Assembly: GCA_037893225.1 (NCBI GenBank)
Contig: JAZGUH010000198.1
Location: 62,001-126,000 of the forward strand
Direction: 5' to 3'
DNA: 64,000 nucleotides
Source: Hippasteria phrygiana
Taxonomy: Eukaryota; Echinodermata; Asteroidea; Valvatida; Goniasteridae
Shown here: piece by piece, positions 43,921 through 57,157 of the stretch
How positions within the stretch are numbered: position 1 is the first letter of the stretch
Layout: the number at the start of each line of letters is the position of its first letter
Notes under the pieces: generated by a model
What the model was told of the DNA's origin: nothing
Seen by the model: the letters and a program-made list of their open reading frames with translations, nothing else
The model's database searches: none
Made by a program: the position numbers and the translations under genes

Positions 43921-45382
43921 TCCCTTGGCTGCATGCTAGTTCTAAGTAGCATTATGACTCGATTATTACATAATAGTAAATGAATTTGAACTTAAAGTTA
44001 GTCGGTTCATTGATCCGTTTTTGTTGTTTGAACAATGAAACATGAGGAGTCAGGACACCAGAGTTTGAACAAGAGAAATTAAACTACACGTAAAATCATG
44101 GAGCTAGGAACGGTCTTCCCAAAACAGCCACTGCTGTTTGGACAGTGTTTGCAATAGATGGCCATTAATAACTCACTTTCCCTGATACCAATCAGTATTA
44201 ACTGGTGTTTGTTATCTGAAGTTGTAAATCACTAATTTTGTCGAGTGACGTTTCTACATTGTAACTTTTTATTTTTCGACACGAAAATGGGATCACGGCT
44301 CGATCGCTCACTTGCCGCGGCTCGTTTGGGCTTGGCGCCAACGGTTTGAAGGACACTCTGCACTAATTTAGCAAAATTTACGACTTTTACCCCGCAGCTG
44401 CCGCAGCGAGACGAAAACTACAACCTGAACTTGTACGAGGGTGTAAGTGGTATGCTTAAGGCTCGGCTAAATTGACGTTATTTACGACCGGTCGTGAGGA
44501 CCTCCAAAACTTTCACAAATTACTGTTTTACTTGAGTTTATTGGGAAGTCTAGAAGATGCACTCAAACCTAGACTTACAGTTTATAGCCTTGTTTTTATT
44601 TTTTTGATCGGTTGAAGTATTCGGAATTTCACAGGACACCCCGCGGGGCATCCCTGCAGAGATGGCTTTGTTCCTTCCTACATTCCCCCAGAGACTTTGT
44701 GCACAAATTTCTTTGTGGGGAGCTTTTCATTTTTTTGTCCTCTATTGTTATACCGCGGTAGAATCGTATCTTATAAAATATTGTCCAATCACATTAGTAA
44801 TATTATTTACGCGGAACGTCCAAAACAAAACTAGCATAAACTACAGTGAATTCGGCAAATCAAATTAGCCTCAATTTCCCCGCCTAAACCAATGTTTGCT
44901 TATCGACCACAAACGGCCGTCGGGAGCGCGCGCACCCCCAGCCTTCACCCGCGCTGGCGGACACGGTTGAGGGCGCTTTGGGGTCACTGACCTCGGCCGT
45001 GCTTTCGCCACTCGCAATTACTTTACCTCACGACGTCATCGCCCCAAGGGTTGGGGAACAATACAGGGGTGTGTTGTTCCCCTGGGGCGGTGTTTGTAAA
45101 CAAAACAACACACCCGTGGCGGTAATGCAACCTCTGGTGGTGGTGTGTGGAGTGAACGCGCGGCGCGGTTTGTGGTACGGTTCATCTAAAATTGACGGAA
45201 TGTCATCTTTTTGGCCGTTGATGAAAGATTCCTCCTATACTATGACTCCGCCCATGCCAATGTTGGAAAAGAGATTTGTATGCAATTCGTAAAAACGCTG
45301 CCACTGACTGATCTTTGTATGTATTTTTGTTTTTTGGTGGGGGAATTAGTTTGAAGAAGTTAACCAATTCTTGAAAATTATC
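43921..45382. other. non-genic interval, locally GC-rich
   Basis: 45000-45290 is GC-rich, with a 104-codon frame of no recognised family. Nothing else is supported. Confidence 0.4.
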
Positions 45383-45802
45383 GAAGTGAACAAAGAAAAC
45401 TGGCAGGAACGGGATTCGAACCTGCGACCTCCGGAATACCGTACCGGCGCTCTACTAACTGAGCTATCTTGCCCTACGGTGGAGACGGTTTCCCAAATTG
45501 TCGGTATCTTTGTTCAGGTGGGCGCTAGTCAGAAGTCATAAACCCAGAATGCAGTATAGCCAGGGATCACACCCAATTTTACGATACAACCTGGGAAGCG
45601 ACATTGTGGGGATCACTCAATGAGGATACGACTTTTTAACTTATAATTCGTCAAACAATCCACAAGGGAAACTGACTAGGTAAATTTGAATACATTTGCC
45701 GACATAGGGCAAGATAGCTCAGTTGGTAGAGCGCCGGTACGGTATTCCGGAGGTCGCACGTTCGAATCACGCTCCTGCCAGTTTTCTTTGTTCACTTTGA
45801 AA
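45383..45802. repeat. inverted pair of tRNA-like sequences (copies 3 and 4)
   Basis: Two ~95-bp inverted ends each hold a 73-nt tRNA-like sequence: 45401-45473 on the minus strand and 45708-45780 on the plus strand. Each is followed outward by GTTTTCTTTGTTCACTT. The minus copy also has the conserved leader (to about 45585). Both anticodon loops read ACGGTAT. The plus copy has extra T-arm mismatches (GCACG/CACGC). Confidence 0.8.
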
Positions 45803-46803
45803 ACAATCTTGAAAATCCTATTTTTTTATTCAGAATAATTATTCTTTTGCAAAACAATTCACCTAAAAATCCAACTTTTTGTGCTTTTAAGAGATCTAGC
45901 CCTTTTGGCCCTACCCATCCCCTCCAACACAAGCATTTATAGCGAGCACAATATGCAAGTAGGCCTACATTTTTTGTCCATTCACCTTGGTACTTTTTTG
46001 TATAGTTTGACAAGGGATTGGCAGTTTTTTGGCACATCATATATGACCAACAGAGCCTCGTTGTCATTTGTCAATGTCTTGGTTCGTGATTTTGACAATT
46101 TGTAGGCTAATAAGAATAGACAGGTACAATTCCACATTTGTAGCAAGAAGACGCAAATGATAGGCCTACTATAGTACAGTTATAATGGTGCTTAAAAAGT
46201 GCTTCACATTTATTTCTTACCCCTGGCCATCAGGCTGTGAGATCAGATCTTATGCAACGTTAAATATAAAAAAACCCAAAATATTCGATATATGAGTGCA
46301 ATCTATTTGCTAACCTTGAAGCCCCTGTGTGGAGAATAGCAATCTTAACATAAAGTGTCTTGCTCAGGAACACAGGCACCATGATCACGTGGTGGAGTTC
46401 AAACCTACAAACCACCACACGAGACGGACACCACATAAATTAATCCGCATATGTAGTAAATTTAATAATGTGTGGCTTTTGAAAATGAACAAAAACGTGG
46501 TAAACTGTAATGTTGTCTTCGATGGCCCAAGAGAGAACACCCTTTGAAATTGTATCGTTGATGTGTTTATTGTCATATGCCGGCCCAGGATCCACAGCCT
46601 GCTACTTAACCCGCGCGTTGAGGATACGTGTTTACGATAAGGGCGCGTGATAATCTTGGCTAGACAGCTCGAGTTATTCGAGCTGTGGCACATAAAGCGT
46701 TACACACAGCACTAACAATGAATGATTTGAGGTAAAGGAATACATGTTTAGGCGCATTAAAGACATTAAAATGATAGTCGTCAAATTATCATTAGTTAAT
46801 TGT
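45803..46803. other. non-genic interval
   Basis: Contains AAAGTGTCTTGCTCAGGAACA near 46356, which recurs near 58328 as a related repeat. A small hairpin (AGCTCGA/TCGAGCT) lies near 46668-46685. No gene is seen. Confidence 0.45.
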
Positions 46804-47077
46804 GTAAAGGTAGTATACATCATTTGCAAACATAAAAAAAAACTACTGAATTATTACAAAATACCGTCTAAGTAAATAGCAGTCTCAAGCATCCTTTGAA
46901 ATCATGGCACCCGGTGTGCTGTCGTTTTCAAGAAAAGTGGAAATTTATATCGTTTTCCAACGATTGCCGGCCGACAATCGTTGGAAATAGTCTAGTTCCC
47001 CGACCTGATAATTCCCCGACTCTATAAATTGTTACGTTTTGTCTGAAGTATGGTCAGAGAACCCAGACTACTAGAAC

Positions 47078-47614
47078 ATATTTTTCAGGGTTGTTTGATT
47101 TAAATCACTCGATTTAAATCATTGATTTAAATCATGATTTAAATCACTGGGAACAAAATCAAAAAAATCACTAATACAAATCGCGTTTTGATTGTTTTTA
47201 AATTTCTGTCATTTTTTTAATGTAAAAACAATTTCTGTTATTCAGACCTGACTGTCATTAACTTTAAATCGCTTATACTCACTCTAAAGGGATGTATAAG
47301 GCCAGTTTCCTGAAACAGTGTACTACATTTTATCTTGTGTACAATGCATATGATTCTAAAGTACATTGTACCATGGAGGAAGGATATCCTTCCTCCATGA
47401 TTGTACATTGTGTGTATAATGTACTACCTGCATGTATGATACAGTATTCCTCTCTTACATGTATATAGGTTTAAATAACTGCATGTAATGCGCCTATCAA
47501 TTGATACCCCCGCCCCAACCCCGACCCAACCCCCCCCCCCCGCCATCAACCCCGACCCGACCCCCCCCCCCCGCCCCGACTCTGCACCACCCCCCGCCGC
47601 CCCGACTCTGCACC

Positions 47615-47646
<32 letters not shown>

Positions 47647-48340
47647 GTAAAAAATGTTATCCAGTTCATCAGGCATTAAGCACTTTCTGCTGAGTTGTAT
47701 AAACATGACAAATAAAACAATTTGTGTTAGGACTTTTAATGATTTTTAATAAATATTTATTGAAAATGTTGCCTCATCGTCTCTGCTAAACCGTCTATAT
47801 TTTAACATAGGCCTAAATCTTCAATGGTGCTCTGTCCATTGAAAGTTCCATTGTCTGGTTCCCATTCTACAGCTGCAAATGCAAAATAACGGCTGAAGAA
47901 CAATATTTCCACCGCAAAAATCGTAAACACTTTTAGGGGATCAAAATAAGGACAGTGCGTAAAAGAAATATGCATGGTGGCTGCATCAAATAGTTTTATT
48001 CCACCATGGTTGTGTGTAGAGAGGAGGGGGGGGGGGGTTCCTGTTATCAACTTGGATGAACAATTTGCAGTATGATGGTGATGCTGTAACAGAGATTTTA
48101 AGACAAACTTTGTATTTTAGAAAAGAATAGGATCAATGAAAGGGATTTCAGTACTGATTTCATGAACAATTGTGTGTGGCTATACTCGACTTTCAATGAT
48201 GGTCATTTAAATTGACTTATTTAAAACAAATGTTTTATGCCAATGGTACGATGGTAAACAAATTAAAAAAATCGATTTAAAAGTAAAAAAAAAATCCAAT
48301 TTAAAAAAAAATCATGATTTTTATCAACCCTGATATTTTT
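47078..48340. mobile_element. 1,247-bp non-autonomous hAT element
   Basis: CAGGGTTG at 47086 is mirrored by CAACCCTG ending at 48332. The perfect 8-bp duplication ATATTTTT lies at 47078-47085 and 48333-48340. Subterminal repeats of GATTTAAATCA cluster at the left end and AT-rich ATCGATTT/ATCATGATTT words at the right. No transposase frame is found inside. The C-rich tract at 47505-47645 and the palindrome at 47372-47399 are internal. Confidence 0.9.
47372..47399. repeat. perfect 28-bp palindrome
   Basis: CATGGAGGAAGGAT is followed by its exact reverse complement. Outside it, imperfect pairing continues (GTACATTGTAC against TTGTACATTG), suggesting a ~110-bp foldback element (about 47317-47428) nested in the hAT element. 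Confidence 0.85.
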
Positions 48341-48539
48341 TCTCTCCGTTTTGCCAGCATCTATGCACACAAAACTTTAAACAGCTCAGTGTTACAGTAT
48401 TTGCTAGCACGCTATAAAATACTAACCCCCAAATCCATTTATTTCTGAAAATTACAGCAAAAGCAAATGATGTATACTACCTTTAAAGGTGTAATATAGC
48501 TTGGGTAATTCAACACAAAAGCGTATTGTTTATAAAGAT

Positions 48540-49545
48540 GGTATCAGTAATAATAATAATAATAATTTATTGAATTTATATTGCGCGCTCTCCAGGACCA
48601 GCCTGTTCGAGGGCGCATTACATTAAAATTCCTCATTAAAATAATCATAATTAAAAGCCAAATAACATAATCAGACTGAGCATCTAAATTACATCAATAT
48701 TCCAAAAAAGTGCACACATAAAACTGCACGCAAATACGAAAACTTTAACAGATGAGCAAAAACACAATACCACAAAATAACAGAATTTGCATAAATTAAA
48801 ATTAAAAACACCAAACACTATAATAATAAAAAAAAATAAAAAAATAAAAATAAACTTTAACTGACAAGGCTAAAACACATTACACATCTCCAAATGCTTT
48901 CCTAAAAAGGAAAGTTTTAAGGTATTTTTTGAACAGACTTTGTGAGTGTAAATTGCGGATATCAGATGGAAGATTATTCCACAATGTAGGTGCAGCTGAA
49001 ATGAAAGCTCGGTTTCCTAATGTTGACAACATTTTGCCCTTTGGGTATTCCAATAAAACTTCACCCGTGGACCTGAGGCTATAACGATGTTGTCTTCTGA
49101 TTGTGATTAGTTCACTCAAGTAAATGGGAGCAAGGCCATGTACACATTTAAACACCATTAGTAAAATCTTGAAATCAATCCGAAACTTCACAGGAAGCCA
49201 GTGTAAACCACTAGGAATAGGAGTTACATGACTAAATCGATGAGAATTCGTAACAAGCCTAGCTGCAGCATTTTGAATCCTCTGTAACTTAGATAATTGA
49301 CAACTTGGCAATCCATAAAGTAGTCCATTACAATAATCCAAACGACTAGTAACAAAAGCATGGATTAAAATAGTAAGTGATCTAGATGATAAATATTTAC
49401 TGATTCGTCTTATGTTGTGGAGATGATAAAAGGCAGCAGAGCAAACCTTTGTGATGTGAGTGGACATAGACATATTTGAATCAAACCATGAACCAAGATT
49501 TCTAACATGATGAACAGTACCAATCCTCCCGAGAAATATTTGTGT
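48540..49545 (-). mobile_element. 5'-truncated LINE 3' end (CR1/L2-like), minus strand
   Basis: The 197-codon minus-strand frame (48880-49473) encodes the region after the reverse transcriptase palm: LTILIHAFVTSRLDYCNGLL, LQRIQNAAARL, LHWLPVKFRIDFKILLM and FISAAPTLWNNLPSDIR. The same frame extends upstream to about 49525 (VRNLGSWFDS) before a stop, so the listed ATG is not a real start. The 3' untranslated region ends in a TTA/TAA microsatellite at 48548-48567. Polymerase and endonuclease domains are missing. Confidence 0.82.
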
Positions 49546-52200
49546 TTAATGCTGTCATCTTCGAGAAAATTTAAGACCTCCAAAACAACCCGTGGCTTAT
49601 TTCAATTCCAACAATCAGAGATTTACCAAAGCAACAATCATCATGTGCTACGCGAGGGGAGGGTGGCGCTGGCATGTTTAGACCAACGGTAGGATGATTA
49701 TCTTGTTGGCGTGGAATGGCCTCAGTGGTAAAAATGTGGTCTTGCAATACTCAGCATTCTGTAATGTGTCCTCAGCACTACATTGCCCTTCGAATTATGG
49801 TCTAGCGTTCGAATTATTAACATGTCCCTGTTCAAGAGCTGGGGTCCAAGAGCTTATGTGGTATCATACAGGTTTATTGCCGGTAGTCCCTGGACCTTTG
49901 AAGCTGCATCTACCATGTGGTGTACCGGTACCCACGGCAGGCCCCTGGACTCCATCGCCGGCCCCTATCATAAGACCCTGGATCCACTCATAAACCCTCT
50001 AACCGAAAACATGTTGTGTAGGGTCCAGGTCCCCCACCCCTCCTTTTTTTAATGCAAGTTCGCCCCGTACAAGGCTAAATACCATTCGGCTACAAAAGAA
50101 AAAGAATCAAAGATACAAGAGGTATAAGAATAATATTCCTCTTGAAGCAGGAAAGATCGTAAGATACTTTTGAGCTCGATAAAGACAACCAACTCACACG
50201 GAAGCACTCTTTGAAATACCTGGGATATACTTCTCCCAGCTATAAGGGTTGTATGCGTAGAATTGTCCACGTTTTATTCGAATATAGTGTTGCATTATCT
50301 GTAAGTAAATGTCCACTACTTCCAGTTGTAACGTGTTGGCAGAATATAATATATCAAAACTTGAAGTTCGTGGCACTAGCAAGTCAGGTGGGCCCGCTCA
50401 TCAACCAGAATTGATTGATTCTGAACACAGGTTGTTACTACAGGTCTCTGCAGGACACGGCAGCTCAGCTTTTGTGATCCCATCTACCGTTACATTGACA
50501 TTGAAACTGTAGCCTAATCGAATGTAAACATTGTATTTATACAAGAGAGAAGAACCATCGGTGTTGCCGCCGCTGGAATGTCCAAGTTGTACAACTCGGC
50601 TGTTGTGGTTTCGTTTATAACGCAGATTTGTCTTGTTTCGGGGTTAATTAAGTCAATTAGTGTGTCTCTGTTATTTCAGCAGCAAGGGTGCGAAGTGGCT
50701 CGTTTTTGTCTCGGTGGCCACCTCTTGGTTTTGCTTGCGATATTGTTGCGAAATGATCTCTCAAAGCTCTGATCCCACCCTTGTTCGAGATGCTGATAGG
50801 AAAGCTGTGTCTTGGCCTATATGCTAATTGGTGTCCATATTCACGAGACAACGCATGATTTCATGAAAGCATCCCTTTGCACAAACTGATGGAATGATTT
50901 TCTAAGAATTTGAAAAACTCCACTTTCTTTTAACTTCCAATGAAAGCAAGCATTTAGATCATGTCTGTATTACACATGTGGTAAATGCGTGAAAACAAGT
51001 TAAACTGGATATCCTTAATAAACTTGACAAACTGATTCCTTTAATGATACCTTGATGCAAAGCTGCAAACCGATTATGTGCCGTAACTTTTGTGTGCGGG
51101 GTTTCACTTTACCCCAATTCTACGGGCACAACGTGTTAAAATATGAAAATTGTCCCAAATACCGTATACGTAATCTGTCTTCATCAGTATAGGTCCGGTC
51201 TGGTGGTCCGTATGTCACCACGCCGATCTATCATTGTCGAGCCTCCGCCGCACAGTGACCTGAGTTGTCTGCCTGACCCGACTCGAGTGGACCGTGACGG
51301 AGGTAAAATCGGTCACGAGGGATCGATTAGTAAAAAAAGCCCCGACACCCATCATTAAATCGTATTAAAGTTGGCGATGGTATCTAAAGTCTTTGGAATT
51401 CATCCATATCTATAATTGTTGCAAACACACGTCAGGAACTTTCAAATTCAGATAATTGTGGGCTGTGAAAAGAACAGCATCTACTTCTGGCCAGTTTGAA
51501 AAAGTATAATAATTATACTTTTGGAAAATAGCGAAAACAAATGTTTTGTTTTCGCTATTTCCCCAAAAACGTAGACTATTTGAGTTTAAAACATTTATCA
51601 TTAATTCCCGCGCACAATTTCTTAAATCCCCAATCTGGCCCCTGTTAAAGACATGTATGCAAAACTATCAGTAACTTTCCAATATTTAGAGAAAGAGATT
51701 GGTGAAAGGCGCCAAAAATGAACGTGCTCAAATTGGCATTATGCCGCAAGCCACTCTGATTTTAAACCTTCTGATATGTTCATCAGGCCGGGCAAGTGAA
51801 GTATTTTCGGTCCACGGGCCAGATGAACCGTTTAACCGCAAGAATTGAACTTGAAATCTGGATAATTGATTGAACTGACCTTGACATCTCGAGTAGTCCC
51901 GCGTGGTTTGCCGGGAATGGATCACACCTTGGTCGTGAGTTGATGACAATCGCACGCCCAGGATGCAGGTGAACTTTGCAAGACACCGATAATGGGTTAT
52001 GCGGTTGGTGAAAACGAAAGCGGCTATAGTTGTATAAGCCGGATCATCATGGCGACAAACTCCTCAACTTCAGTTCTGTATAGGGATACCGGTAGTGCCT
52101 GACACATCTTTGATGACAGTTTTTCATAAACATTTGTCTGGACCAGGGCAATTTTTAAATTATTGTCCGAGGATATAAAGATATAAAGGTTCTTGTTTCT
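49546..52200. other. non-genic interval
   Basis: Several short open frames overlap on both strands (for example 49694-50052 and 50049-50382) without recognised domains or splice context. No gene can be supported. Confidence 0.4.
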
Positions 52201-52610
52201 TTTTTCTCGGGATGTGTTTGGCTGTCGTGTTATTGACTACTCAATGAAACTGTCTTTATTAAAACCTGATTCCAGTCCATGACTGAAATCTGTATACGGA
52301 TTGATGTTACTGAATCAAATATTGATGAGTGTCGTATGTAGGTGGGAAAAGCCGATTTATTCGATATGGGGAAATGATCAGACGTTGGGAATATCAACGC
52401 TAAATTGAGATTGAAAATCCAAATTTTTGTCTTGCTTTGATGTAGCTTATACCTCGTGTGTGAACATGCCAAAGCGAATTCCCGGAGAGTGAGTACTTAA
52501 AATCATAAAGTTAGGGAGGCTATGTAAATGTTCACAGAAATGTGCACTGAGCAATGTTTTTACTTTCAGGTTGTGTTTTGGCTGTCGTGTTATTGACTAC
52601 TGAAGGAACT
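52201..52610. repeat. short direct repeat and relative of 53.9 kb
   Basis: TTGGCTGTCGTGTTATTGACTACT occurs at 52209 and 52569 (given as TTGGCTGTCGTG plus TTATTGACTACT). The block GGGTGTCGTAT/AGTGTCGTATGTAGGTGGG to AATTGAGATT (52327-52415) recurs at 53894-53985. Confidence 0.6.
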
Positions 52611-53302
52611 TTCCTTACCAAATTTGACTAAATTATCTAAAATCTGTTAGTTTTCTCTACAGATGAGGAAATCTGCTTATTTGAATCAGAGTGCCAGAGC
52701 AAAGTTAACTCTTGAAGACAACTTTTAGCAGAGGAGGATTGACGAATGAGGATACCTTGATATTGGTTTCGAGATTTTTGATTTAAAATAAACGGCAATG
52801 GTTGATTGGGTTACTTGATTCAAAACATGAGTGATTTGCCGTAACAAGATACACAAATTATACTGGTCATTAAGCCTAAACGAAAACATAAAGCAGATGT
52901 TTCCTCCAGTTAGGCCAAGTAAAAAAATGTTCATATAGCGTCCGGGTTTTTACCAAAAAAGGAAGGAGGGGGCTTTGTATTTTTTATTTTCAAGATGGCC
53001 GCCATTCTTTAAACAAATTCCGACAACCGCAAAGAGACATGTTGTACAAGAGAATAGAACATGTTTATACAGTGGTTTTAATAGTTTTAGTAAGCTTGTG
53101 TTTTATTTTCCGATGGATCGGTTGACATTTTGGGAGTTTTTCCACCTCATTTTCCACTGGTAAACATTTTTTTAAATCCAGGCGGCCACCAAAAAGGCAG
53201 CGGGCGGGGACGCTAAACATGTTTTTTCTTTAATTCACCTTAGGGTGTTTGAGCGTGCAACTCGCCTTTCTGCCTCTTCCCACAAATCTACTCCAGCTGT
53301 AC

Positions 53303-53505
53303 CAAGATGCCAGAGTTGTATTCGAGTCCCTGCAAGTCCTTTCACAAGTCCCTGCAAGTCCCTGCAAGTCCATCACAAGCCCTCCAGTCCTAATCCCAGT
53401 TCACCCAGTTACTTGTGACCGGCTTTATGAAAGCACTTCTGACTGGGCTTGTGAAAGGACTTGTGAAAGGACTTGCAGGGACTCGAATACAACTCTGCCA
53501 GATGC
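53303..53505. mobile_element. 187-bp hAT-like foldback MITE
   Basis: CAGAGTTGTATTCGAGTCCC at 53311 continues for about 40 bp and is matched exactly by the inverted end at 53497. The flanks CAAGATGC and CCAGATGC agree at seven of eight positions. CCTGCAAGTCC and TTTCACAAGTCC words repeat within the arms. Confidence 0.85.
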
Positions 53506-53860
53506 CAATAGCTTTTTCCCTCGTTCTGTATCTCTATAGCATTACTTGCCTGGTGCATGTTTCCTTTCATCTTTACGAACCTTACCGCTTCAAGAGGAAT
53601 ATTAATTCCTACCTCTTGTAATCTTTGATTCTTTATCTTTTTGTAGCTCCGTATCTCGAGTGGCTTGGGGAGAACTTGCATTTAAAAAACAAGTTGCCTG
53701 ACGTACAAAAAACACCCTTTGCGGTTGTTTTGTAAATCTGCCTTAGCTTCATGCATCATATACACGTAAACACACCTGCCTTCTGTAATGCATCATACAC
53801 GTACATCACTCCAGATCAAGTGAAAGCACAATATAGGGTCTGTATACACGGTTTGTTGTT

Positions 53861-54000
53861 AGTGGAGCAGTTACTGACCAGTAAAACTCCGATGGGTGTC
53901 GTATAGGTGGGAACAGCCGATTGGTTCCATATGGGGAAAGTCGGGAAACGATCACACTTTGGGAAATATCGACACGTAAATTGAGATTTCAGCTTTTAAA
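53861..54000. repeat. dispersed repeat shared with 52.3 kb
   Basis: GGGTGTCGTATAGGTGGGAA, CCATATGGGGAAA and AAATTGAGATTTC match the copy at 52327-52415 in order. Confidence 0.55.
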
Positions 54001-55320
54001 AGTTGGTCTCTCCCTGGACCAGTCCCTCCACTTCCTTCTGAGGAGGTAGTGTCAGGGGGGAGGGATTCTATCTCGCTATTACCTCCATTCGGGAACACGT
54101 GAGATTACATTGTCTGGTATCTCAGGTATGCCACACTTTCAAAGAAAAGAAAGCAGTCAGCGCGCATGTAAGGGCCAGCGTGCCCAGTCACCCGTCAGTG
54201 TTTAAAGTACACACATTACACTGGCAATACAGACCAGGGCGGGAAACCCGTTTATTACATCACTCCTGCACCGTTGGTGAGAATTTGTGGTGGGCGTCAC
54301 GTGATCCCTCATTTCGGTAACAGCTCGATTGAATTCAAATCAAACTTCACTTCACTCGTTTAATTTATAAATTTGTGACCGTTTACACATTTGTAGGCAC
54401 GCATATTATTGTAGGATGGCATTGAAGTGGTGTTGTTTATTCACAAATTCATTTTTGATAAATTTGGAAAATAATATACCCATCTAATAATACCAACACG
54501 TGGGAGAAAAAGATTTACTCATGTAGCACATACAAACGGTGTAAATTGATGCGGAAAACGTCAGTTTGTCAAATAAAAATTTTGAAATCTGTTTTCCACG
54601 CCTTTTATATTTACATGGTAACGCTATATAGCAGTTAAATTTGTTTCAGTCGAATCAAAAAACGCTATTGTAAAGGAATTCCTCAATTGCATTGCATGAT
54701 CTTCCAAACTGCCGGATGCATATCAAGTGACCCATTAAACAATCATGTTGTTGCTCACTAGGTGTCACAACATGCATCCTCAAATAGCTACAAAGTACTA
54801 CAAACCAGAACAAAAACATCACAAACAGCACGCAGAGAAAGAAGCCACGCATCCATTCAATTAAACTGATCATAAACTTGGGCGTTTTCCTCATTTCTCC
54901 TTCTCACGACAACACGATTAAGCCATTGTCTGCTTTCCCGGAGAAACAACTGTTACATACCGTTTATTATTATGCCTGCAAACCATTTGGTGCGGTTTGA
55001 TCCAACAGAGGAAATCGGCCAGTGCTGAAGAGTTCACATGTTGTTTGTTCGTGCTGACAGCTGGTTTCAATGGTGCCCACGCACAAACCTTTCAATCGCA
55101 AGAGTTTCAGTCGCTGACTGAATCCCCACTCCAGTCGTTCCTTGCCAAACATTTGTCATTTCGATTTCAATGCAGTTAAAGGTCCTTTGAAATGAAAAAC
55201 ATATCCATTGGTGTTTTGCGAAAGTCTAAGTGTCACTTTAAATCTGTCAAGTTAACATAATAGCATTCCGCTTTGGGACATGAAATAATACATCAAACGT
55301 AGGCTTTTATCTATTCAAAA
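54001..55320. other. non-genic interval
   Basis: No supported gene. A minus-strand frame at 54655-54894 has a hydrophobic stretch but no domain or splice support. Confidence 0.4.
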
Positions 55321-55321
55321 T

Positions 55322-55560
<239 letters not shown>

Positions 55561-55567
55561 TGCTGCT

Positions 55568-57157
55568 CAAGGCTCTAGCTAGCTGCACAGTTTAGACCAA
55601 CACTGCCTTGAAATCCCCCAAATTTAATATCTTTGTTTATAGTTACGTAACCTTTTCCTAAGGTCTGAGTCTAGATGTGTAATTTTTTTGGGAAATGAGG
55701 AGAGAACCGAAGCATCTGTACCCAGCACGATATGGGGCAGAGGGGTACCCCCCTTTTTGTCCCTATACCCTATACACTCTCCAGACTATTGTTACCTAAC
55801 ACATCCCCCCTCCACCTCTGAAAAGAATTCCTAAAATTCCGGGAACACAATGACCAACACAAAAGAGGGGGGGGGGGGTTACCTCTGCCCCATATCGGGC
55901 CTCATATGGAAGCATCGATATCCGGACATTCAGACTGGCGCCGCACATTGTGCAGCCTGTACTCAACCAACGCGCCAAGGGCACTACTCTGAATTCCAAC
56001 GGAACGACTTTTCCGAGCCAAATTATTTTAGTCAATGATTTTCAGACAAAGGGGTAGTCGTGCACCTTATTATATTCTACTCTTGAATGGTTTTTCCATG
56101 GTACTTTTTAGCACGAACGCTTTTTGTAGCCCAATTGGGCGGTCTCCAAGGCACCGTGTCCCCCAGCAATTTTATCCCAGGAAAAGTAAAACAATTTCAG
56201 CAACATTCATGAATTATTCAGAGTTTTTTTTTACCTACAATGGTCTTTCCAACCATGCTTTTTCGTGAATAATTTTGGAAATTCGAATTACCATTCGAAA
56301 TCGAAGAGATTACCAAAAGGGACATCAAAACACCTCCAAAATGGATTGGATGAGCAAGTGAATAGTGGATTTAAGCTTTTAAAATTCCACTTTGGGGGGG
56401 GGGGGGGGGCTTTAAACCTTTAAACCTGCAAATATTGCATAGCAGTCACACATCCATCAAAATTACAAATTATACTTGATTTATCAGACAGCAGACTGGG
56501 GGACCTAGATAAAACAACCTCTTGGATAGCTGACAAGTGTTGACGTGGGGTAGTTATTTTTTTTCAAATAGTACCGGGGAGATTTCCAACCTTGTTAGCG
56601 TTGGGAGAGTTCCACCACCGTGACGGCCACGGGTCAACTTGACCGTGCCTCTGCTGAATACTCCCCGTCTCCCGAGCACGAGTGACCGGTGTGTTACCAA
56701 TCAATCACCAGTCAAGTTGCGCGTTCCATCGGAACGTCAAACCCCGCTGCACAGCATCCTTGACAGACAGGCCTGTTGTTGCACCCATGGCCGAAGTCAT
56801 TTGAGTCAGTCAGTGTACGGGGAAGAAAGAGTGACCGTTTTTTGCCCTTTTGTCCAGAGTTTCTCTCTCGTTTGCGGTGTGGGTCAAGGTTCGTCGAGTG
56901 GTGATAAGTGGTGGTTGTGTATTTTTTACCTTCGGAACAAGGAAATGTTAGATTCCTTCCTCTGTTTGTTATCATTTCGTGACAAGTTTATCCGTTAATC
57001 ATTTCCAACTGTCGGAATTGTTCATGTTAGTGCAGTTGGCCTTCAGTCAAACTTTCAACTTTATAGCTTTCAGGTATACAACCCTTTTGAGAAAAAAACA
57101 ATCCAAATTATTTCCTTGAGCAAACAAATGAGAAAATCATAAAGCAATCAAAATCAT
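55568..57157. other. non-genic interval
   Basis: G runs at about 55867-55878 and 56395-56409. An open frame at 56639-56998 shows no recognised domain. No gene is supported. Confidence 0.4.

Larger units (their letters stand above)
46804..48490 (-). repeat. dispersed family A, copy 3, split by a hAT element
   Basis: AAAGGTAGTATACATCATTTGC at 46804 is mirrored by CATTTGC-type sequence read as GCAAATGATGTATACTACCTTT at 48469-48490, giving inverted termini. Without the 1,255 bp of insertion and duplication the element is about 430 bp, in minus orientation relative to copy 2. (Each landmark is given as two adjoining words: AAAGGTAGTATAC and ATCATTTGC.). Confidence 0.82.
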
